From: Heterocephalus glaber
Lineage: Eukaryota > Chordata > Mammalia > Rodentia > Bathyergidae
Length of the DNA: 64,000 bases
Assembly (NCBI RefSeq): GCF_000247695.1
Contig: NW_004624734.1
Coordinates: 33,149,500 to 33,213,499, forward strand
Direction: 5' to 3'
Below the pieces are notes generated by a model. That model made no database searches, had not been told where the DNA came from, and saw only the letters and a program-made list of their open reading frames with translations. The position numbers and the translations under genes are program-made. Positions 11,901-22,421 of this stretch are shown here, in pieces. Within the stretch, counting starts at the first letter, position 1. The number at the start of each line of letters is the position of its first letter.

Positions 11901-14900
11901 CTTAAATTGGACAATAACTAAACTGAATTCACCGTTTGTCCCCTGCTCCTCCTTCTAGTATTCTTATCGCAGGAAATGGCATCACCTAGTTTCTCAAAAC
12001 AAAAATCAGGGAATTATCTGACATTTTCCTGCACTTTTCTATCTTCCATAGCTAAACAATCACCAAATCTTATTAATTCTATTTCTTAAATATCACTTAT
12101 ACTAACCAACACTATACCCTCTGCTTTAACACCACACTAATCACTTCCTATCTGGACTACAGTAATAGATACCTAAATACTCTTTTTTATTTTCTATTTC
12201 AATCATTTATCTGTATTCAAGACCTATTTTTTAAAAACACTTATGAGACTATATACACTTTCCATTACTCTTAGAATAATGTCCACCATCCTAAATATGG
12301 TCATGCAATGATCTGACATCTGCTTACTTTTCACTGAAGTGTTGTTTCCTTGGGGGAGCCCTATTGACCTCCAAACTAAGTAATGTCCCTTGTTACAAAG
12401 TTCCAAAGCTTTTTACTCTTCCTTCTTAGGACTTGGCAATACTATAATTAACCAATCATTTCCATATTGTTCAAAGTCTAATTTTTCCTACTAAACTGAG
12501 AACAAGAACTCTATCAAGCTTGTTCACTATGATAACCCCAGTGCCTGACAAAATACCTGACACACGGTTGGCACTGAGTAGCTATTGGTTGAAAAAGTAA
12601 ACAATTAAATAAATAAATGAAAAAAATCCATTTTGAAGAGATGAACTAAGCTAAGCCAAAATCTAAGAAAATACTCAAATACAAAGAACGTTACAAGAGT
12701 AGTTACAAACCTAAGGAGAAAGAGGGCTTTGTGAAATGTATTTGGAATAATATTAAGATTGCAACTGAAACTGGTGAAGTAGAAACCAAAGTTGAATTTC
12801 CTGCCCAAGCTCTATAAATTTTCTAATTAGAAATATGCCATAAATATTGATCAATTAAAATAATAGATGTTAAATTAAAAGGTTTTTCTCATACTTTATA
12901 ATTTTTTTTAAAAGTAGTATACAAATTCACTATTAGCAACAATTCTTATAAGAAATCACACTGACATGGTGGGACACATCTATAATCTCAGCACTGCAGG
13001 ATGCTGAGGCAAGAGGATCACAAGTTTGACCCTAGCCTGGGCAATCTAGGGACTTAACAAGATAGTAACAAGTTAATTTGAATCTAATCACAAAATGATC
13101 ATGTACTATTTTAACTTTCTTTTCCCATAAAAGAAAGAGAGCTCGTTGTGGATTGTATATTAAGTATCCCCCAAAAGGCCTGTATGCCAAAGGCTTGGTC
13201 AGTAGACTATGGCATTACTGGGTGTGGTAGAACCTTTGGGAGGAAGGGTCTAGAGGAAGGAAGCTGGATCATTGTGGCTAGGCCCTTGAAGTAGACATTG
13301 GGAAGTTGGTCTCTTCTTTTCTCTCTCTGCTGCCCTACCACACTGAAGTGAGTAGCTTTCCTCCTCCATATTCTCCCCACCATTATTCATTTAGTAAGCA
13401 AGAACAAGTGCAATTATGTGTACATGATAATACAGAGTAAGTAGTAATAGTAAAGGTCATTATGATAGACAAAGGAACATTCAAAAAGTAAGAGTATATT
13501 ATAATTTAACCATAAGACACTCAAATCCTATCTGACAGAGAAAGACGACATTTTCAAATATCACTATTGCCTGCAGAAAAACATAAAAACTTCCTGATCC
13601 CCCATAATTCCCACATTTTAGGAACTGTCTCTCATAGCTTAATACCTAATTTTTCATAAATAACTCTCATTAAAGGACTAACTCTGTAGTAGGAAACTCA
13701 GTATTTTTGAGGTGTTCATCTCTACTTTTGCTTCATCCCAAAAGAGACTTTAAATGAGATAATCATTTCATAATCATACATATATATACATATATATACC
13801 GTTTGCATCTGTGGGGCACAAGCCCTGCTGACCGTACACAGAAGTTCATGAACACCTCGATAACTCAGGCCAGTCACCTTCATAACTTCCAGTGGGGAAA
13901 GACATAAAAAGTCCTAAAGAGACATAAAGAGAAAATTTTAAACATGTATAACAAAGATATTGAAATTAAAAACAGAAAGGAAATGTTCAATTAATAGTCT
14001 ATATCAAGATAAACATAATTTATTGCAGATCAAAGAATTATTCTTTTTTTCAGTGCTAGGAATTGAGGCCAGGACCTCATGCATTAAAACATATTCATTA
14101 AATAAAAATATAAATGAATATAAGTTCATTAAAATATGAAATGAGGATTATTAAATGTATAACAGAAGAATCAAAGATATCCTTCACAGGCCAAGCAATT
14201 CAAAAAGATTATAACATGCTCTAAAAATCTGTCTTTTCTTTTTTTTTGTTTTTCTTTTTATGATACTGGGAATTGAATCCAGGGCATCCACATGCCAGGT
14301 AAGTGTTCTACCACTGAGCTATACCCTCAGTCCTTTTTCAGACAAAGTCCGGATAAACTGCCCAGGCTGGACTGGCACTTGTAACACTGCTCCTTCAGCT
14401 TCCCAAGTAATGGAGAATATTAAGGTGTGCACCAGCTAAACATGTTTCATTAAAGATAAAATCCTAAAACAAAACCTTACCTTCCTAAGAGGGATTTGCT
14501 TCATTATTGTGCTTAAAAATGCAACATGTGCTGTACAGATTTCTCAAGCCCCATCAATAAGAAAATGGTGGTAAAACAATAGTCCTATGTGAAATAGGAA
14601 GAAAAGGGGCAAAGGGGAAGGAAGTGGGAGGGCTAGGGGAAAGGATAGAAGGGAATTGGATTAATATGAGAAAATGGAAAAATAGGAACAAAATCTTTGT
14701 AAATAGGGAGGACTGGAGGGGTTGAAGGGAGGGCTGGGCAAGGTTGAAAAATAAGAACCAAGAGAGACTATGCAAAGGTGCAAATTTCCAATGATGAGTG
14801 TCATTATATTGTATACCTAAAATGTACCAATTATTAGAATGAATAGTCAATAATGTAAAATAAGAATAAAAGGTCCAAAGGGGTAGGGGTAGTGGGAGGC

Positions 14901-15571
14901 ACAGGGGAAAGGAAAGAAGGGAAAGGAAAAATGATGAGAAATGGAAAAAATGGAAATAAAGTCTTTGTAAATAGGGAAGGGTGGAGGGCGTGAAGGGAGG
15001 GCTAGGAATGGGGAAAAAATAAGAACCAAGATGCATTATATAAAGGTACAACTCCCAATGAGAAATGTAATTGTGTTGTATACCTACAATGTACCAATAA
15101 AAGAATTTAATACAAAAAAAAAAAACAATAGTCCTAAATATTAATTTCTTTTCTGGGAAAAATTATCCATGTTGAATACCATCTCCTCATCCAAGTCACA
15201 TTTCTCATGTAACTACAAAATTTCTTTTACATTGATAAAACTTCTTTAGAACCTCAAGTTAGTGGCATAAAGGCACTTCACTGTACACCATAACCATTCA
15301 CCCCTAAAAATGCAAGTAAATTGAATTTCAATAAATGAATTTAAGTGGCTTATTGAAAAGCACCATTGGTTAGTTTATTTTTTGTAAAACTAAGTGTTTA
15401 ATTCCAGGTTTAAGAGTTACTAGGCTATATTTAAAGTTAATTAGTATGTAAAATCTCTTAGCAATCAAACAATTAAATACATTTTACCCGACAGGTAACA
15501 ATCTGATGTCTGCTCAGACGGTCACACAGTTCTTGTGACAAACCCACTCGTCTTAGCTTCTTGTTACTCAT
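8846..15571 (-). CDS. RAD51B: RAD51B, N-terminal 105 codons in three exons (rest outside window)
   Basis: Exons 15488-15598, 13800-13913 and 8846-8962, read right to left, join in frame to 105 residues matching the start of human RAD51B: MSNKKLRRVGLSQELCDRL, then DFLCLSPLEVMKVTGLSYRG, then a block ending in HGGVACGSLTE. RAD51B is a nuclear RAD51 paralogue of the BCDX2 complex (with RAD51C, RAD51D and XRCC2), which promotes RAD51 loading in homologous recombination. The part here is the small helical N-terminal domain and linker; the next exon should carry Walker A (GPPGCGKT) and is left of position 1. Upstream, to the right, a noncoding first exon probably lies in the shared promoter interval near 23.7-23.95 kb. 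Confidence 0.96.
9080..9450 (+). repeat. L2 LINE fossil
   Basis: TTCAATAAACATTTACTCCATGCTAGGGACTGTGCTAG...CCTGCCTTCACAGG...AAGAGGTGAATATCTGAGCT follows the L2 consensus order. Confidence 0.6.
9521..9600 (+). mobile_element. 80-bp hAT-type MITE, copy 1
   Basis: Starts CAGGGATGGCAAACC and ends GTTCGCCACCACTG, forming imperfect terminal inverted repeats. About 80 percent like the copies at 35.4 and 39.8 kb by eye. The flanking 8-mers GGCTACAG and GACCATAG match at 5 of 8 positions and differ only by transitions. Confidence 0.7.
9705..10255 (+). mobile_element. MaLR-type LTR fossil with nested ID SINE
   Basis: GTGATAGGTTGAGAAGCC...AAAGATATCCACCTC...GGATTATCTGGGTG...CTTCTGGCCTACAGAACTGTGAG...AATACAC is a widespread old mammalian LTR-like pattern. 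An ID SINE sits at 9860-9946. Confidence 0.5.
9860..9946 (+). repeat. Young ID SINE, nested in MaLR-type LTR
   Basis: Flanked by AATTAAAGACCTCAT (9845-9859 and 9947-9961). Confidence 0.93.
10845..10915 (+). repeat. MIR SINE fragment
   Basis: ATTATCTCCATTTTACAGAT...GAGAAATGGATAC matches the MIR core. Confidence 0.5.
11035..11070. repeat. (TA)n / (CATA)n microsatellite
   Basis: Alternating TATATACATATATATGTATA tract in a RAD51B intron. Confidence 0.8.
11718..11800 (-). repeat. Young ID SINE
   Basis: Flanks TTCACTGATGATTTCT (11702-11717) and TTCACTGATGACTTCT (11801-11816). Confidence 0.92.
12962..13075 (+). repeat. B1-like SINE
   Basis: GACATGGTGGGACACATCTA...CAGCACTGCAGGATGCTGAGG, degraded. 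Confidence 0.6.
13150..13345 (+). mobile_element. MaLR-type LTR fragment
   Basis: GTGGATTGTATATTAAGTATCCCCCAAAAG...GGTAGAACCTTTGGGAGG...GCCCTTGAAG, an MST/MLT-like pattern. Confidence 0.4.
13775..13799. repeat. (CATA/TA)n tract abutting the RAD51B exon 3 donor
   Basis: CATACATATATATACATATATATAC runs straight into the exon boundary, so the donor GTATATATATG on the minus strand is part of the microsatellite. Confidence 0.8.
13800..13913 (-). CDS. RAD51B: RAD51B exon 3
   Basis: 114 bases, 38 codons (DFLCLSPLEVMKVTGLSYRG ... SRACAPQMQT). Acceptor CTCTTTAG; the donor AAACG|GTATAT lies at the edge of a (TA/CATA)n tract. Found by human similarity and phase, with no long ORF of its own. Confidence 0.95.
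14260..14333 (-). repeat. Old ID-type SINE
   Basis: GATACTGGGAATTGAATCCA...TTCTACCACTGAGCTATACC, an older ID variant; B1-like sequence follows to about 14440. Confidence 0.65.
14588..15121 (+). mobile_element. L1 3' end as a tandem dimer within one target-site duplication
   Basis: Two consecutive L1 3' UTR units (about 14588-14839 and 14840-15121), each with a purine tract and ATACCTA-AATGTACCAAT. Only the second ends in AATAAAAG plus A-tail. The whole is bounded by AAAACAATAGTCCTA at 14573-14587 and 15122-15136. Confidence 0.8.
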
Positions 15572-15598
15572 GATTCCAGATCCAGCAAAGAAAAGAAC
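15488..15598 (-). CDS. RAD51B: RAD51B exon 2 (start codon at 15571-15569)
   Basis: Acceptor (minus) TCTTTCCAG, donor TGTCGG|GTAAAA. ATG 15571 gives MSNKKLRRVGLSQELCDRL and ends QIVTCR: 28 codons, the same length as in human. The 27 bases to the right are 5' UTR. Confidence 0.96.
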
Positions 15599-15985
15599 CT
15601 GGAAAGAAATAATTAAATAACATACAATAGCAAATGGGCTATCCAAAACACTCTACAAAACAAAAACTCTTCAACCTTGCACAAAATGAAATATAATACA
15701 TAAATTACTCATAAAGGCAGGACTATAGAATCTTTTTAAATGCTTTAAATAGGAGAGGCCCCACACAGCACAGAAAAACAAGACCACTTCAGAATGTGCA
15801 ATTTCACACAATTCTTTGATATACAGTACATGAATATAATACCACTTCACCTTTATATTGTTTCTTAAAATTTTCAATATAAAATCTATATAGGTATGTA
15901 ATTAACCTTCAAGGTATATTTCTTTCCTTTTTTATGCTCCCCTAAATCTTTATTAAGCAAATGTATGTCCGAAGTTACTCCTTTT

Positions 15986-16072
15986 TCCTTTTTTTTTTGG
16001 TACGGGGGATCGAACTCAGGTCCTCGCACTTTCAAGGCAGGTGGCGGAACCACTGAGCTAAGTACTCGGCCC
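15986..16072 (-). repeat. Young ID SINE
   Basis: GGTACGGGGGATCGAACTCA...CGGCCC with TTTACTCCTTT-like flanks; lies just 5' of the RPS3 pseudogene. Confidence 0.9.
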
Positions 16073-16126
16073 TCCAAATTTACTCCTTTGTCTGTGACAG
16101 GGCAGTGTGGTGAAGAATGGTCAGAA

Positions 16127-16949
16127 GGGGACTTCCTTGCCTTTTGGTGGCACGCAGCGGCAAGATGGCAATGCAGATTTCAAAGAGAAAGTTTCTCACA
16201 GATGACATCTTCAAAGCTGACCTGAATGAGTTTCTAACTCAGGAGCTGGTTGAAGATGGTTACTGTGGACTTGAGGTCCGAGTTATAGCAAGCAGGACAG
16301 AAATCATTGTGTTTTAGCAGGCTATAAAAAGTTCTTGGTAAGAAGGACTGGAGGATTTTAGAATTGACCACTGTGGTTCAGAGGAGGTCTGGCTTCCCTA
16401 AGGGTAGTGGAAAAATTTATGCCACAAAGAAGGGGGCCACAAGATGTCTGTGTGCCATTGTCCAAGCAGATCTCTGCATTACAAACTCCTAGGAGGCCTT
16501 GCTGTGTGGAGGACCTGCTACAGAGTGCTACAGTTCACAAGGGACCGTGGAGCCGAGGACTACAAAGTCCTGGTGTCTAGAAAACTCCCAAGACAGAGGA
16601 CTAAGTTCACAAAGTTTGTGGATGGTTTGATCCACAGTGGTTAACTACTACATTGACTGCCATGAGCCATGTGCTGCTCAGACAGGGTGTGCTGGGCATC
16701 AAAGTAAAGATCCAAGTGGTGAGACTGGCCCCAAGAAGCCCCTGCCTGACCACGAGGGCATCACAGAACCCGAAGATGAGATCCTACCCACCACCCCTAT
16801 CTCACAAGAGAAGGGTGGAAACCCAAAGCTGCCTACCATGCACCAGCTGGTCCCTATAGAATAACAGTCTCTCCTTGGCAGCTGTATCTCAAAAAGGGAA
16901 GTTGCTGTGTAAACACATTTAATAAATCTTTTACAAAGACAAAAAAAAA
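16127..16949 (+). pseudogene. RPS3 processed pseudogene
   Basis: Intronless copy of ribosomal protein S3 mRNA. The start at ATG 16165 reads [20 protein letters not shown], and later blocks ([51 protein letters not shown]) follow RPS3 in order but in shifted frames. An in-frame stop follows ...RTEIIVF, and several frameshifts are present. The stop-equivalent TAA is at 16862, then a short 3' UTR, AATAAA 16921 and an A-tail to 16949. AATGGT-AG repeats at both ends look like a target-site duplication. It lies in RAD51B intron 1. Confidence 0.93.
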
Positions 16950-18227
16950 TGGTAAGGAGAGGTTGCCTCCTAGTTCTTATCTTTAGATAACCAAACCCAA
17001 AACCCAAGGACAAGATGTCCCTGGGGTATGGCAAGCCAACAGGTTCTTCTGGGCCCAAGATTAACTGTTTACAATCCAGTGCAACTGGACTGCCTATGAA
17101 GGAAAATCCAGTGAGATCCAACTTGCTGCCCTGGCCTGACCTGGTGGCCCAGCTTGAGCACCTAAATTAGTTACTTCCACTCTTACAGTTTCTTCCAGAG
17201 TTCTCACTGATCTCCACATGGAAAAAATAGAAGTTCCACAAGTACTAAGTCTTTCTAAGACTGATGCCCCACCAAGCCTCTGGCAAGGGAAGGCAGGCAG
17301 AAGAGGAGTGCATTAACTCCCAAGGCAGCTAGGAGTGTAAACAAAGTATGGCACTCAGGACAGAAGTAAGGATGAAGTCTGGTATGGGGTTTTCAAAATA
17401 AGAAAACATGACCACAACACCAGGATGGACTTGCATGGTCTGCACAGCAGTCCCTCACACCTGCCCTTACAAAGAAGAACAAATATAATATAGGTCCATG
17501 AGATGGTCTCTAAGTCAATGACAGCTGATAGATTTCAGGTGATCACTCAGAATTCCAGAACATTACAGCACTGTGTTCATACCAGAAACCCAGAGATTTA
17601 CTTTCTACCACCTAGAGCAAAGACCTAAAGTCTCAATAAAATAAAAGATTATCCTTCAAAATAGATTATCAGGGGATTTAGCTCAGTGGTTCCTTCACCT
17701 GCCCTGCAAGCACAAGGACCAGAGTTCAATTCCCAGTACCCCAAAAAAAAAAAAAAAAAAAAGATTATCAGACATCTGACTCATAAATTTGTTTATCTGT
17801 CCTTGTTAGACCTGAGCCTGGTGCTAGTAACATATTGATTTATCTATATACGGATGTGTTACAAGAATATGATTTTTTCAAATCCTTAAAGTTTCCTTTA
17901 CAGGTAAGGCACAAGGGAAGATTGTGCAAAATTGAGCATAAAATATGTTGTTAAAATCATGTCTGAGGACAGATTCAGTTTTGCATACTTGTAAACATAA
18001 CCTATTTCCTCCTGTAGATAAACACTAATGTTTTGCTAGAATTGGTGTTCTGGATTAAATATCAGGAAATAATGGAATACAGGAGTTTGAATTTGGTGGC
18101 AGAAGTAGCATGTCCACTTAGTTCCAGTGCTGCTTCCTCTCAGCTGGAGTAACAAAGTTTTTCCCAGCCTGTGTCCGTTCTGCCTCCACTGAAGCACCAG
18201 GCTTCCAGCTAGAAAGGGCACAGCTGG
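16950..18227. other. RAD51B intron 1 stretch without a recognised gene
   Basis: Between the RPS3 and SLC7A6 retrocopies. Contains one ID SINE (17671-17761) and otherwise unassigned unique-looking sequence. Part of it may be 3' UTR of the SLC7A6 retrocopy, but no poly(T) end was seen. Confidence 0.4.
17671..17761 (+). repeat. Young ID SINE
   Basis: Flanked by AGATTATC on both sides (17663-17670, 17762-17769). Confidence 0.9.
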
Positions 18228-18410
18228 GTGGCCAAAGCCAACTTGTTTCGCACTCAGAAGCTCCTTTCCTTTCTTAAGGATTCTGACTATAACTACAAGT
18301 ATGATCCTAGCAAATTCAGTCAGTCAGACAGGCAGGACCTTCCCAAGGAGATGAATAATCTGTATCCAATGAGATCCTGCAGCTCTCTAAGTACATGGCC
18401 CCACAAATGA
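18228..18410 (+). other. Unassigned protein-like stretch
   Basis: A 60-codon open frame beginning MAKANLFRTQKLLSFLKDSD with protein-like composition. It seems to continue one frame over (EILQLSKYMAPQM) after about codon 45, which suggests a decayed coding fragment. I do not recognise the family. It lies in the stretch left of the SLC7A6 pseudogene on the opposite strand. Confidence 0.25.
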
Positions 18411-19037
18411 GAGGTCAACCTTAAGGAGGGACCTTTGGTGGGTACTGCTGAGACCCTGAAAAGACTTCCTCACATCAATCTTACTATTTAATTGAGTGTG
18501 ACGTTCCAGGACAGAGAATGATACTACTTTTACAAAATTCAGGAAATAGAAGAAACACTGTCCCCATTTTAGTTAAAGCTTTGCTGTTCGTGCCTCCCAA
18601 ATATAAACAAATATCAAAGGAACACAACCCTCTTTCCAGGAAAAATTTCTGAACCAGTGAAAGAAATGGTACCATTTCAAGCCTCTGAAGTCAGGTAGCT
18701 GGACTTGAAAGTAGCCCCTCTATCGAGATTCCTAGTTCAAACTCTTAAAATAGCTGTAAACCACCAGCCCTAGTCATCAACCTAGCATTCCCTCTTCCCC
18801 CACTGCAACAAGCTTCCTCTGCTCCTGAGGTTCCCACCTTCAGGCTGACCCTAACCCTGAGTGTCCTCCCATAGCTTACCAATGAGTGATCACTACCCTT
18901 TTCCCCCTTACACAATGTGGGGTCAATAGACTCCTTTAATTCAGGAGAGTTGGGCCCACACTCTTGTTATCTGGACTTTGGTGGGTGTGGCCACAAATGG
19001 CCAGCTTGCCAGGCCTCAGGAATGTCACCTCTGGCCT

Positions 19038-20609
19038 CTAGTCAGTTTTCCTCTCAACCTTTCTCTCCTTTGCTACATCCAGTTCAGTCAAGACACACAC
19101 ACAAAAAGCAAAGCTGCTGGTAGCCAGGGCTTTCTGAATAAAAATTAGCCTCCCAGACCCTGGGAGATGAGCACCCATGAAGTAGACAAAGACCAGAGAG
19201 GGCTATTCTAATGCCAATGAGAGAACTGATGCCATCACTGAAGAGGCACAATAATCAGAAACATGGAGCATATGCAGAATATGATGGGAAAAAACAAGCT
19301 CAGCTTGAGAGGCAGGAGCCACTCCAGCTTTTTCCAGTGAAGGTAGATCTGTCCAACAACAGAGAAGTCTAAAAAGAAGCAGTAGCTGAAGTAGTTGATG
19401 AGCAGGAAAATATTCTCCACAATGAGATAGGTGAGTGTCATAGTGCAACTGAACAATAAAGCAAGGATGGGTATAAAATGTTCAATGTAGATCAGGGACA
19501 GAAGGTTCAGGAGACAGTCCTCATGGAAGCCCACAAAGGACAACCTTGATGAAGCAAAGAAAGATGCATTGAGGCCACCAAAGCAAAACAAGAGTAACAG
19601 CAATGGGGGTGATCCAGCTGAATGTGCCAAATGTCTAGCAAGCAAATGCCACAGCCACAGCATCACTGTTAAGGACATCCGAAATGCTCAGCACTATATA
19701 GTAGGCCACATTGGTCAGGATGTAGATAAGCGTCACAGTGGCACAGATAGCCCAATGGCCAAGGTAAATTTCTTCCTGGACTTATTTCTTCTGTTACAAA
19801 ATTAAGGGTGTTGGGCCGGGGATTTAGCTCAGTGGTTTCACTGCCTGCTGCACAAGCGCAAGGACCTGAGTTCAATCCCCCATACAAAAAAAAAAAATTA
19901 AGGGTGTCCCAACCTGAGTAGAAGAGGGTAGCGGGCAAGAGAGAGGTCTTCCACACCCCAGGTGGAACCATCAAGGGCATCCTGAAAGTGTTCACAGTAT
20001 CCCTGGCAGTTTAACAAGGTCCTTGATAATGACAGCAATGAGCATAGGACCTTGGTGTAAGTGACCATGTCCCGATTCATGTACCCCATTTGACACAGGC
20101 ACAGTTCACAAATGTCAACAGACATATGCAAGCAGTAAAAGGAAACAGAAGGTCAAGTAGGAGGGATCACAGGTGAAGAAGGCTGGATGATATAGTGGGC
20201 AAAGGTGATGATGATGATTGCCTGACTGGTAGGTTCAACAATTAGCACTGAGGCCCACAGATGGATAAAAGCAACGAAGCCCCCAAAGACCCCTAGAATA
20301 TAAGCATAGTTGGCCCCTGACTTGATGATGATGGTCCCAGCTATACATAGCAAAGGATACCCACAAAAGAGAAGAGTCCATCCGTGGTCCACATGACCTG
20401 ACCCATAGGAGGTATGCCAGCAGCCCCTTGAGTGACACAAAGATCCCTGAGCTGATCATATTGCCCATTCAGCAGGGATATGTCCTTCTTCAGCTGCATA
20501 GTTTCTGGGAGCCCTCAAGGTGGTAAGCTGACATATTCCACACTGGGTGGATGGCCTCACAGATAAACTAGTAGGTAGGTTTGGGATTCCCAATCTCCCC
20601 AGATTCCAT
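19038..20609 (-). pseudogene. SLC7A6 (y+LAT2) processed pseudogene
   Basis: Intronless, decayed copy of the SLC7A6 amino-acid transporter mRNA on the minus strand. ATG-equivalent at 20609 reads MESGEIGNPKPTY then a stop. Recognisable blocks follow in order: [128 protein letters not shown], and the C-terminus QQLCF...VLTELDVA...RKTD with TAG at 19040-19038. These fit SLC7A6 better than SLC7A7. Several stops and frameshifts, plus an ID SINE inserted at 19812-19896, show it is dead. Sequence left of 19038 is probably 3' UTR of unknown length. Confidence 0.9.
19812..19896 (+). repeat. Young ID SINE in the SLC7A6 pseudogene
   Basis: Flanked by ATTAAGGGTGT (19801-19811 and 19897-19907), so it arrived after the retrocopy. 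Confidence 0.93.
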
Positions 20610-20939
20610 GGCAAATAGTTCCTGCACATCTGTGTTTACTGTGGCCTATCACAAAATAAGATAAGTGAAAATCACACTTTCATAACCTGCTTCATCACGA
20701 ACAGGTCAGGTACAGAGAAGAAAATGAAGCTAACAGCAAGAATTAATTCTACTTGTCTGTTTTGGCCATTTAATCTCTCCTTATGGCCAAGCACAGCCAG
20801 GATGCTCTCCCTTCAAGGAATATTTCTACAGAGCACCCCTAGAAATTCTTTATCATTGCACTGTAATAATAATTAAATTTATTAAGTACATTTTGTATAA
20901 AAGGCACTGTTTCAAAGATTAACCTTAATTATCACACTT

Positions 20940-21095
20940 AATATTCTCAAAAGGCCTGAGAAAAGTAGATTATTGACTTTTTTTCATATATGAGAAAACT
21001 AATTTGGAAATAGCTAGTCCACTGTCACCGGAAAAAGTAAATAGGGGATCCAGAATTTGAACCCAGTCTAATTCTAACACCTATTCATCTAACCA
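20940..21095 (+). repeat. MIR SINE
   Basis: TTTTTTCATATATGAGAAAAC...GGATCCAGAATTTGAACCCAG matches the MIR core and right end. Confidence 0.6.
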
Positions 21096-21141
21096 TTACA
21101 TTCTAGTGCAAGTCCATTATCATATTTAATCTTTCCTTTTT

Positions 21142-21177
21142 CTACACTTGATCTTAGCCAAAAGGCTGAGTAGCGAT
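21142..21177 (-). pseudogene. U2 snRNA 5' fragment (nt 1-36) pseudogene
   Basis: The minus strand reads ATCGCTACTCAGCCTTTTGG and on to GATCAAGTGTAG, which is the first 36 nt of U2 with two changes. It is flanked by AATCTTTCCTTT at 21128-21139 and 21178-21189, a target-site duplication. No A-tail. Confidence 0.9.
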
Positions 21178-21753
21178 AATCTTTCCTTTATCTAGGAGTC
21201 AGAACAAACCTGAATCAAATGAGATTTTATTATTATGAGTGTTACTGATAAACCAAAATTGTTTTGTTATACCATCAGCTTATATGTTATACTTTGTTGA
21301 GGGCAATTAAACTGAGACAGCTGTGATTTCTTTAACAGTGCATGCAAAGGAAAGGCTGTGTCACTGAGATAAAACATCCTCTGGAAAGAGCTGAAATATA
21401 AACTTTTCATTGTTCCAGGAAATGAAGTAATATAATTATAAATTATTTGTTTATTTCCACATTTATATTTAAAACCTAAATTTTATGAATCAGATCAAAT
21501 CTCTATCCCTCTCTCTCAGACACACAAACACAAGCACACACCCATGCACACACACAACCCTTCTAAAATGGGAATGTATTAGTATAAATTTCTGTTCCTC
21601 TAATAGAAAAGCTTATCAAATAATATCTATCTGCTTTGTTATTCCTACTGTCTTTTTAAAAATTTTTATTTTAATCTACAAGTAGACATTAATAAAGAAA
21701 ATATAAAAGTCATTCTATGAAAAAATAATTTTTATAACAAAAATTATTAGAGA

Positions 21754-21839
21754 GGGCCAAGGATTTAGCTCAGTAGTTCTGCCACCTGTCCCACAAGTGC
21801 AAGGATCCAAGTTCAATCCCCAGTACCAAAAAAAAAAAA
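21754..21839 (+). repeat. Young ID SINE
   Basis: GGGCCAAGGATTTAGCTCAG...CCCCAGTACC plus A-tail. Confidence 0.9.
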
Positions 21840-22100
21840 GAGAGAGAATAACCATGGTAAATACATTGTGTGTGATCTTAAAAGAATATATTTTCGTTTG
21901 CTAATCTATCTCTCAGCTCATTTCCTAATAATACTATACTTTTTGCAGAAAATATTTTAAGTATTGACAAAGATTCTCACATTTTGTATAATTTTGAACA
22001 ATTTCTTCCTATTCACAATATTTATTATTCTTTTTTGGTCCTTATTTTCACTTTCAGTTTCTCACACTGCCTAGTGTCTTTTTAAATCAGGTAGTTTTGT

Positions 22101-22187
22101 TTTGTTTTGTTTTTGTACCGGGGATCGAACTCGAGACCTTGCGCTTGTGAGGCAGGCGCTGAAACCACTGAGCTAAATCCTCGGCCC
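22101..22187 (-). repeat. Young ID SINE
   Basis: Flanks CAGGTAGTTTTG and CAGGTAGTTCTA. Confidence 0.9.
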
Positions 22188-22343
22188 TAAAACAGGTAGT
22201 TCTAAGCAATAATATCATTGATGAATTCAATCGATTAAAAAAATTCTATTATCTGTACCTGGATGGGTCACTCTCATCATCTGCCTGATCTACAGCATAC
22301 TACTTCTGGTCACTCCCTATTTTACAGAAAAAAAAAAAAAAAA

Positions 22344-22421
22344 GGCCGGGGATTTAGCTCAGTCAGTGACGCCCTGCCTCGAAAGCGCAAGGTCCTGAGT
22401 TTGAGTTCCAGTACCAAAAAA
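22344..22421 (+). repeat. Young ID SINE
   Basis: GGCCGGGGATTTAGCTCAGT with a small insertion (CAGTCAGTGACGCC) after the A-box; preceded by an A-run. Confidence 0.88.
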
